Below are positions 57,048 to 64,000 of a DNA stretch of 64,000 nt, piece by piece. Origin of the DNA: Mesorhizobium sp. NFR06. GTDB taxonomy: Bacteria > Pseudomonadota > Alphaproteobacteria > Rhizobiales > Rhizobiaceae. The notes under the pieces were generated by a model, which searched no databases, had not been told where the DNA came from, and saw only the letters and a list, made by a program, of their open reading frames with translations. Each line of letters begins with the position of its first letter. Within the stretch, counting starts at the first letter, position 1. The stretch is taken from the NCBI RefSeq assembly GCF_900115245.1, contig NZ_FOVT01000002.1:67005-131004 (forward strand), written 5' to 3'. A program made the position numbers and the translations under genes.

Positions 57048-57656
57048 TTAAGGCACCCACCCAATCGGCACGTGCCCCTTGTCCGCCTCGACGCGTTTCA
57101 GCCATTCCACCACCGCCGGATAGGCGTGGAGTTGGAAACCGCCCATCTCGGCGGTGTGGGTATAGGCATATAAAGCGATGTCGGCGACGCTATACGAATC
57201 GCCGGCGAAAAAGACGTTCTGCTCCAGGTGCCTGTTCATCACGCCGAGCGCCTTGTTGCCGCGCTCCAGCGTTTGCGCCAACCGCTCCGGCGTCGCGTCC
57301 TTCGCCCGTTCCGGAAAGGTGAGCAGCGCCTTGCGCACCGCGATATAGGGCTCGTGGCTGTACTGCTCGAAGAACAGCCACTGATAGGCAAGCGCCCGCT
57401 CGTATTTGTCGGCCGGCAGGAAGCGCGTGCCTTCGGCAAGATAGAGCAGGATGGCGTTGCTCTCGGCGATGCGCCGGCCATCGTCGAGCTCCAGTAGCGG
57501 CACCATCGCGTTCGGGTTCTTGGCGATGTAGTCGGGTCTGCGCGTCTCGCCGGTGTGCGAGCTGACCTCGATCCGGGTGAAGGGAATGCCGAGCTTGGCC
57601 ATCAACAGCCGGGGCTTGTAGCAATTGCCGCTGTCGCTCATGTCGTAAAGGATCAT
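57048..57656 (-). CDS. Glutathione S-transferase family protein
   Basis: A 202-residue protein with a thioredoxin-like N domain (MILYDMSDSGNCYKPRLLMA, ARNPNAMVPLLELDDGRRIAES) and a helical C domain (YSVADIALYAYTHTAEMGGF, YPAVVEWLKRVEADKGHVPI). Cys12-region SGNCYK replaces the usual Ser/Tyr start, as in beta/theta-like bacterial GSTs. Start chosen at ATG 57656; AGAGG just before. Conjugates or reduces glutathione-linked substrates; specific role unknown. Confidence 0.9.
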   Translation of the reverse strand: MILYDMSDSGNCYKPRLLMAKLGIPFTRIEVSSHTGETRRPDYIAKNPNAMVPLLELDDGRRIAESNAILLYLAEGTRFLPADKYERALAYQWLFFEQYSHEPYIAVRKALLTFPERAKDATPERLAQTLERGNKALGVMNRHLEQNVFFAGDSYSVADIALYAYTHTAEMGGFQLHAYPAVVEWLKRVEADKGHVPIGWVP

Positions 57657-57774
57657 GCCTCTTACCTTCTCGCGTCTACTGAGAAGCTCCCTAACGCGCG
57701 CGGCCAGGCACCATCCAGTGATTTGTTTTTGGATAAAAACATCAATGCTGCTGATGCGTTTTTGGGATCGAGCC

Positions 57775-58635
57775 TCAGCGGCGCTGATGCAGGGGCACGA
57801 CCTTGTTGTCGACGCCGAGCAGAGTGTCGATGGAAAGCGGCTCTTGCTTGAAGATCGTGCCGGCAAGCGCCGGGCGGGCAAGATGGAAACCCTGGAACAG
57901 GTCGACGCCGCCCTCGAGCGCGACGCGCAAATGCTGGGCGTGCTCTATGCCTTCGACCAGAACTTTGGCGCCGCGCTCGTGCAGCATCGCGACCAATGGC
58001 CGGAAGAAGCGCTCGGCGGCGGCATGGCGGCAGAGCTCGGCGAACCAGGCGCCGTCGATCTTGACGATGTCGGGCGCAAGCAGATCGATGCGCGCCTCGG
58101 TCGAATGTCCCGTGCCGAAATCGTCGATGGCGATGCGGATGCCATCGCGCCGCATTTCGCGCACCAGGGCGGCAAGAACGTGATCGTCGCCCGCCTGTTC
58201 GGTGATTTCGCAGACCAGCAGGCCGGGCTCCAATTCGAAATCGCCGAGATGCCTGGTCATCAGCCGGATCTCGGCCAGGGCTCGTCCGAGATGGTCATTG
58301 ATCGTCGGATTGTAGTTGAAGAACAGCGTAAGTCCCTCGACGCCGATGTTGCGATAATTGCGGAGATGCAGCATCCGGCACATCGTCTCGACAAACAACC
58401 GGTCGGACGCGGGAACGCCGTCGAAGAAGATCGACGGGGCCACCGGCTGAGCGACGTGACGCGGTTCGATCAGGCCCTCGACCGCAACCGCCCTGAGTGC
58501 CCTGCCCTCCGGCGCGAAGATCGGCTGGTAGGCGCTCCACAGCCGGAATTCGCCGTAGATGCCGAATTGCAGCCCGATCTCGTCGGCGAAGATCGCCTTG
58601 GCGACGTCGCGCCGCCTTTCGGGCTTTCCGCTCAT
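57775..58635 (-). CDS. EAL domain protein (cyclic-di-GMP phosphodiesterase-like), second of a pair
   Basis: The 286-residue protein is one EAL domain: VEGLIEPR (EAL variant EGL), FFNYNPTIND, VCEITEQAGDDHVL, IAIDDFGTGHSTEARIDLLA, DIVKIDGAWFAELC, KVLVEGIEHAQHL, FQGFHLARP. The residues that bind Mg and c-di-GMP (Glu, Asn, two Asp of DDFG, Lys, Glu, Gln) are in place. It would cleave c-di-GMP to pGpG. Its ATG overlaps the stop of the upstream EAL gene (ATGA), so the two are translationally coupled. Confidence 0.9.
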   Translation of the reverse strand: MSGKPERRRDVAKAIFADEIGLQFGIYGEFRLWSAYQPIFAPEGRALRAVAVEGLIEPRHVAQPVAPSIFFDGVPASDRLFVETMCRMLHLRNYRNIGVEGLTLFFNYNPTINDHLGRALAEIRLMTRHLGDFELEPGLLVCEITEQAGDDHVLAALVREMRRDGIRIAIDDFGTGHSTEARIDLLAPDIVKIDGAWFAELCRHAAAERFFRPLVAMLHERGAKVLVEGIEHAQHLRVALEGGVDLFQGFHLARPALAGTIFKQEPLSIDTLLGVDNKVVPLHQRR

Positions 58636-59549
58636 GGTGCGACCTTGCGCCCGAACGCCTTTGCCGACCGCGCCTGCGGGGCCGGGACCGCGGCCGATGC
58701 CGTGCTCATTTCGGCCGGAGGCTGCTGGACGCTCTTGCCGAACATGCGAAAGCTGGTGGGGGCAAGTTCGGGCCGGGCAAGCACATAGCCTTGCACCATG
58801 GAGGCACCGGATTTCTCGGCCAGCTCCAGCTGCCAGCCTTCCTCGATGCCTTCGAAGACGGTGCGGATGCCCTGGTTTTCGAAGCTCTGCACCATCGCCG
58901 TCAGCAACGCGAAGCCGGCGCCGGACTCCATCAGCTGGGTGATCCACTGGGCATCGAATTTGACGATGTCGGGCTTGAGTTCCTTGATCCGGTTGATGTC
59001 TGAATCGTCGGCGCCATAGTCGTCCACCGCGATGCGGAAGCCATTGGCCCTCAGCGCCTCGACGAAAGCGTAGAGCGTTTCCTGCGAAGCCGACCTCTGC
59101 TCGGTGACTTCGCAGACGATGCGGCGCGGATCGATGCCGGCTTCGTGCAGCACCAGCCGCATGTCGCGCAGCGCCTTGTCGGCGATGCTGCGATCGGTGA
59201 AGACCGACGGGTCGAAATTGACGAAGATGGACGCCTCTTCCGGCAGGCAGGCGCCGGCGTTCAAAAGATGCAGCGTGCGCGTCAGCGCCTCGATATGCAG
59301 CCGGTCGCCAGCCGGGCAAGTGCCGAAAAATGCCGCCGGCGACTGCGGCTCGCCATCGCGAAACGGCCGGATCAGCCCCTCGAACGCGGTGATCGAGAGC
59401 TTGCCTTCCTTGAAGGCGAAGATCGGCTGGAACGCGCTCTGCAGCGTATAGATGCCCCAGACACCCGTCGAGGTGCCGTCATCATGACGGATGATGTGGG
59501 CAAGCCCGATGCTGCGCGACAAGTTTCTCGCTCCGCGAATTTGGCGCAA
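58632..59549 (-). CDS. EAL domain protein, first of a pair
   Basis: The 305-residue protein has a ~35-residue N-terminal leader, then an EAL domain: FEGLIRPF, IFVNFDPSVFTD, VCEVTEQRSASQE, IAVDDYGADDSDINRIKELK, DIVKFDAQWITQL, TVFEGIEEGWQL, VQGYVLARPEL. The loop after DDYG is ADDSD instead of the usual TGYSS, so activity is less sure than in its partner. A Ser/Ala-rich tail follows. The start at 59549 is a TTG; a shorter start is possible. The pair is related but clearly diverged. Confidence 0.87.
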   Translation of the reverse strand: MRQIRGARNLSRSIGLAHIIRHDDGTSTGVWGIYTLQSAFQPIFAFKEGKLSITAFEGLIRPFRDGEPQSPAAFFGTCPAGDRLHIEALTRTLHLLNAGACLPEEASIFVNFDPSVFTDRSIADKALRDMRLVLHEAGIDPRRIVCEVTEQRSASQETLYAFVEALRANGFRIAVDDYGADDSDINRIKELKPDIVKFDAQWITQLMESGAGFALLTAMVQSFENQGIRTVFEGIEEGWQLELAEKSGASMVQGYVLARPELAPTSFRMFGKSVQQPPAEMSTASAAVPAPQARSAKAFGRKVAP

Positions 59550-59624
59550 TCCGACCTGCGATCCTGCCAGCCAAGGGTTTACCGGTCGTTGATGAATTTA
59601 GCGTTGCCGCTCACGCCTCCTTGA

Positions 59625-60923
<1,299 letters not shown>

Positions 60924-60946
60924 TCGGCACGCGGCGAGTGAAGGAG

Positions 60947-60974
60947 AAAAACCCGGCCTCAGGTCGGGTTTTTT
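60947..60974 (+). terminator. Terminator of aatA
   Basis: AACCCGGCCT/AGGTCGGGTT (one wobble) with a T-run (60969-60974), 24 bp after the aatA stop. The A-run on the left lets it also serve the convergent cupin gene. Confidence 0.8.
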
Positions 60975-60986
60975 GTTGGCTGGCGT

Positions 60987-61382
60987 TCAGCCGCCATATT
61001 GCCCGTCGGAAACTTGCTCCAGCCAGTCGGCGTGGACGCCGTCCAGCGCCTCCTGCATGGCGATATGGGTCATGGCGGTTTTCGATCCGGCGCCGTGCCA
61101 ATGCTTCTCGCCCGGCGCGAAGGAAATGACGTCCCCTGCTCTGATCGTCCGGATCGGCTCGCCCCAGCTCTGGGCGAGTCCGGCGCCTGCGGTGACATAG
61201 AGCGTCTGTCCAAGCGGATGCGTGTGCCAATGGGTGCGCGCGCCGGGTTCGAAACTGACCAATGTCGCTCTGAGCCGCGCCGGCGCTTCCTTCTCGACGA
61301 TCGGCGTTTGCAGCACTCGCCCTGTAAAATAAGTCTCCGGCGCGATGATCGTCGGCACGCTGCCGCACGCAATGATCTTCAT
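60987..61382 (-). CDS. Cupin domain protein
   Basis: A 131-residue single cupin: FEPGARTHWHTHPLGQTLYV (metal ligands His, His, Gln region) and AGDVISFAPGEKHWHGAGSK (second histidine motif). The YFTGRVLQTPIV start and the final EALDGVHADWLEQVSD match the quercetin-dioxygenase-like or carboxymuconolactone-linked cupins seen in rhizobia. Substrate unknown. ATG at 61382 with GAAAG upstream. Confidence 0.87.
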   Translation of the reverse strand: MKIIACGSVPTIIAPETYFTGRVLQTPIVEKEAPARLRATLVSFEPGARTHWHTHPLGQTLYVTAGAGLAQSWGEPIRTIRAGDVISFAPGEKHWHGAGSKTAMTHIAMQEALDGVHADWLEQVSDGQYGG

Positions 61383-61477
61383 CTTTCAATCCTCGAATTC
61401 GTTGGTCGAAAAAAAGGCCGCGCGCGGCGTCTGGTGGAGCAGTTTCATCCTGTGGAGCGGCCGTTGCAATCGACTTC

Positions 61478-61578
61478 AGAGCGCGTCGCCTGAAACGGAT
61501 TGAGGCGACGCCTGTTAAGCCTTGTTTGATGCATTTCGTTGTCCCAGAGCCGCTCCACACGTCTGGGCGACACGCATT
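61478..61578. repeat. Intergenic mosaic palindromic repeat, copy with modules side by side
   Basis: AGAGCGCGTCGCCTGAAACG (61478-61497) starts the piece; GATGCATTTCGTTGTCCCAG ... TCTGGGCGACACGCATT (61528-61578) is a diverged module B in reverse. The rest of 61383-61785 has no gene that I trust. A 19-codon frame with GGAG (61690-61749) ends 36 bp before the GGDEF-EAL start and could be a leader peptide. Confidence 0.55.
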
Positions 61579-61785
61579 GTCGGCGAGCGACAGCGCCGCT
61601 TTGTGCTCGCGCGTCGAGCGGGCGGCTCCATTAGGCTGTCTAAATACTGTCATAAACCGTTGTTTTTTAACCATAAAAACGGAGCCTTCATGCGATCGTT
61701 CAAGAAAGGGATGAGGCAACAGCCGCACTCAGTGTTTCTTAACGGCTGAGGTCCTAGCCATGTCGCGTGCTGTGGGGGCGCGGAC

Positions 61786-63315
61786 ATGAGTATCTTGGCG
61801 ACAATCAAGGATCACAGCGGCCGTGTCTATCGCGGCATTCAGGCCTTGCTGGTGATGAGCGTCGCCGCTATCGGGCTCGCGGCTTTCGCTCTGGGGCAGG
61901 ACGCTTCCCGCACTGGTGCGCTGGCCGTGTCGGCGACTTCGACCTGCCTGGCGCTCCTGGTGTTGATGTACATGCGCTCGAGTATCGTCCAACGCCTGCA
62001 ATCGGCGGCGGACGCCGAGGCCGAGAAGCACAGCTTTCTCACGGTCGATGCCATGACCGGCGCCATGACCCGGCGCTATTTCATCGAAGCGCTGCGCGAC
62101 GGGCTTGGCGGCTTGCGCAGCCGTCGCCAGACGAGCCTGCTTTTGATCGACCTCGATCATTTCAAGCAGCTCAACGACACGTTCGGCCATCAGTTCGGCG
62201 ATCTGGCGCTGGCGCATCTGGTCGCGGAAGCGCAGCGCATCTTCCAAGACGGTGTCATCGGCCGGCTCGGCGGCGACGAGTTCGGCATCATGGTTCCGCA
62301 CGGAGACGTCGCCCTTATCAACAAGGAGGTGCGCCGGTTGCTGGACGCGATGCGGGCCGGCAAGAGACATGAAGGCAAGATCATTCCGCTGTCGATCTCG
62401 GTGGGTGTCGCGTTTGCGCCGCTGCACGCTTCGAACGGCACCGAACTGATGCTGCTGGCCGACCTCGCCCTCTACGAAAGCAAGGCAAGCGGCCGCGGCC
62501 GCGTCACCGTTTTCGACGAGGAGATGCTGTCTGACAAACGTTATCGCCGGCTGGTGGAACGCGAGTTGCGCGCCGCCATCTACCTCGGCGAGTTGGAACT
62601 GCACTACCAGCCGATCGTCGATGCCGACGGTTCGGTCGAGGCACTGGAGGGATTGATCCGCTGGCGCCATCCAGTGCGCAGTCTGATCTCGCCCGCTGAA
62701 TTCATCCCGATCGCCGAGCGCTCGACCCTGATCGACATGATCGGCGAATGGGTTTTCAAGCGCGCCTGTGCCGATGTCGGCCATTTTTCTGGACGGCGCA
62801 TCTCGATCAACGTCTCCGGCGAGCAGCTGAAGCGCGACGAAATCGTCACGATGTGCGACCGCGTCCTGCGCGAAACCGGCCGGTCCGCGTCGCAGTTCAT
62901 CATCGAAATCACCGAGACGGTGGCGACGGCCGCGACGCCCGAGGTCCTGAGGCGCCTGGAGGCGCTGCGCGGCCTCGGCTTCCACATCGCGCTTGACGAT
63001 TTCGGCACCGGCCATTGCGGTTTCAACTATCTGAAGTCGCTGCCCATCGACAGCGTCAAGATCGACCGCTCCTACATCCGCAGCCTGGCGCATGACCAGG
63101 TGGCGCAGATTTTCGTTTCGGCGCTTGCCCAGATCGCGCGCATCCAGGAGATCGCCATCGTCGCGGAAGGGGTAGAAACCGCGGAGGAATTCACCCTCGC
63201 CAGGGCAGCCGGCTGCAGCCGCTTCCAGGGCTATTTTTTCGGCAAACCGGCGCCCCGCGACAAGGCGAGCGCGTTGTGCGCCGCCGCTCGCGAAACCCTC
63301 GCCCTCACAGCCTGA
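61786..63315 (+). CDS. Bifunctional GGDEF-EAL cyclic-di-GMP enzyme
   Basis: A 509-residue membrane-bound protein: two N-terminal helices (~19-38 and 46-63), then a GGDEF domain (about 80-245, LDHFKQLNDTFGHQFGD, intact RLGGDEFGIMV) and an EAL domain (about 255-500, EALEGLIRWRHP, SINVSGEQL, IEITETVATAA, LDDFGTGHCGFNYLKS, SVKIDRSYI, VAEGVETAEEF, FQGYFFGKP). Both active sites look intact, with EGL for EAL. It may make or degrade c-di-GMP. It lies 2.2 kb from the two EAL-only genes. Confidence 0.93.
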   Translation: MSILATIKDHSGRVYRGIQALLVMSVAAIGLAAFALGQDASRTGALAVSATSTCLALLVLMYMRSSIVQRLQSAADAEAEKHSFLTVDAMTGAMTRRYFIEALRDGLGGLRSRRQTSLLLIDLDHFKQLNDTFGHQFGDLALAHLVAEAQRIFQDGVIGRLGGDEFGIMVPHGDVALINKEVRRLLDAMRAGKRHEGKIIPLSISVGVAFAPLHASNGTELMLLADLALYESKASGRGRVTVFDEEMLSDKRYRRLVERELRAAIYLGELELHYQPIVDADGSVEALEGLIRWRHPVRSLISPAEFIPIAERSTLIDMIGEWVFKRACADVGHFSGRRISINVSGEQLKRDEIVTMCDRVLRETGRSASQFIIEITETVATAATPEVLRRLEALRGLGFHIALDDFGTGHCGFNYLKSLPIDSVKIDRSYIRSLAHDQVAQIFVSALAQIARIQEIAIVAEGVETAEEFTLARAAGCSRFQGYFFGKPAPRDKASALCAAARETLALTA

Positions 63316-63468
63316 CAAACAAGAAATGGCGGCCTGACGAACCCAAGCCGGCGAATGTCCTATTTTTCTTGCCCTCCCGGCAAACCCGTGTGACGATGAC
63401 CTTGGGCAGGGGTGGATAAACCCCGCCCGCGACGGCCGAGCAGGCCGGCCGCCGCTCTGCACAGGGTG

Positions 63469-63508
63469 CGATCGGACGCAAAACCGGTTTCCACTTTTGC
63501 TGATCGCT
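63469..63508. repeat. Diverged repeat module B, reverse form
   Basis: GCGATCGGACGCAAAACCGG followed by TTTCCACTTTTGCTGATCGC shares the core AAAACCGGTTTCCACTTTTG with the reverse-strand B copies (compare 17131-17153). It sits just before the EF-G-like gene. Confidence 0.5.
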
Positions 63509-63539
63509 CTCTTGGGAAACGCCTGAGTGGAGGTCAGCC

Positions 63540-64000
63540 ATGGGTACTCGCGCCGGAGGACGACGCACGGGACCGAAATGCATTGCCATAGTCGGTCCCT
63601 TTGCAAGCGGTAAGACGACACTTCTCGAAGCAATCCTCGCCCGCACGGGCGCCATCCCCCGCCAGAATCCCGTCTCATCGGGCAACACCGTTTCCGATTA
63701 TTCGCCAGAAGCCCGCGCCCACGGCATGAGCGTCGAGGCGACCTTCGCCAGTACGGAATTCATGGGGGAGCAGCTCACCTTCGTCGATTGCCCCGGCTCC
63801 ATCGAATTCGCTTTCGAGGCCGAACCGGTGCTTGCCGCTTGCGACCTCGCCGTCGTCGTCGCCGAAGCCGACGAGAAGAAGATCCCGGCGCTGCAGCTCA
63901 TCATGCGCAAGCTCGACGATCTCGCCGTCCCCCGCATCCTGTTCCTCAACAAGGTCGACAAGTCGATTGCAGGGGTGCGCGAGACGCTGAAAATGCTGCA
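63540..64000 (+). CDS. Elongation factor G-like GTPase (3' end outside window)
   Basis: The frame runs to the end of the window (153 residues). P-loop IVGPFASGKTTLLEAILART (about 17-36), switch II FVDCPGSIEFAFEAEPV (about 89), and NKVD (about 137-140) show the G domain of an EF-G-type protein. The usual DTPGH is DCPGS here, so the histidine that aids GTP hydrolysis is replaced by Ser. This is the FusA-like paralogue group of alphaproteobacteria, not the housekeeping EF-G. GGAGG precedes the ATG. Role unknown. Confidence 0.85.
   Translation, partial: MGTRAGGRRTGPKCIAIVGPFASGKTTLLEAILARTGAIPRQNPVSSGNTVSDYSPEARAHGMSVEATFASTEFMGEQLTFVDCPGSIEFAFEAEPVLAACDLAVVVAEADEKKIPALQLIMRKLDDLAVPRILFLNKVDKSIAGVRETLKML

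Noticed and set aside
58636..59319. Fusion of the downstream EAL protein with a long N-terminal part
   Set aside because: The extra part is an alternate frame of the upstream EAL gene; the ATGA overlap at 58632-58635 explains the arrangement.

Overview
The window looks like chromosome of a high-GC alphaproteobacterium of the Rhizobiales, most like Mesorhizobium. The reasons are the rpoD and dnaG sequences, unlinked carA and carB genes with a GatB/YqeY gene beside carA, the many one-gene transporter and regulator pairs, and rhizobial-type mosaic palindromic repeats between genes. The assignment rests on protein and repeat style only. I saw no rRNA gene, tRNA gene, CRISPR array, insertion sequence or prophage.

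Layout. 1-7 kb: the 3' part of an OmpA-family protein, a highly structured RNA candidate, an SDR enzyme, a vapC toxin remnant, and a LuxR regulator with a catalytically dead HtrA-like protein that faces an intact one, then an arginase-family enzyme. 7-14 kb: small regulator-target pairs (TetR/VOC, LysR/azoreductase, TetR/PspA-YiaA, PadR), the scar of a sugar ABC permease and a beta-keto acid cleavage enzyme. 14-20 kb: information-processing core, dnaG then rpoD, read leftwards. 20-31 kb: Na/Pi cotransporter, MFS pumps, a one-domain DnaB-like ATPase, a secreted L,D-transpeptidase-like protein, GatB/YqeY, carA, and a zinc metallopeptidase. 31-42 kb: divergent mntR/mntH, a methyltransferase, a frameshifted GST gene, LysR/LysE, MarR/SDR and ArsR/MFS units, a phosphoesterase and an SH3 protein. 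42-46 kb: a heptanucleotide repeat and carB. 45.8-47.7 kb: an A+T-rich island holding an orphan multi-helix membrane protein and, just upstream, a 45-codon secreted-peptide ORF. 48-57 kb: RidA, a 179-bp element with perfect 45-bp inverted arms, DUF4142 and DUF899 proteins, a sugar ABC importer without ATPase, a lytic transglycosylase, ogt and cspA. 57-64 kb: GST, two overlapping EAL genes, aatA, a cupin, a GGDEF-EAL protein and the start of an EF-G-like GTPase.

How it works together. carA and carB make carbamoyl phosphate for pyrimidines and arginine from separate promoters; dnaG and rpoD supply primase and the main sigma factor; mntR/mntH balance manganese; TetR/PspA/YiaA probably answers envelope stress; three cyclic-di-GMP enzymes cluster at the right end. 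Most accessory genes are single enzymes or pumps next to a divergent regulator with visible operator palindromes.

Decay is visible at three places (vapC, a MalG-type permease and a GST, each with frameshifts). The most unusual stretches are the low-GC island with its small secreted peptide, the dead/live protease pair, the structured RNA at 1.9-2.05 kb and the repeat architecture at 42.0 and 48.4 kb. Start sites given here were chosen by ribosome binding site and family alignment from memory; no database search was possible.
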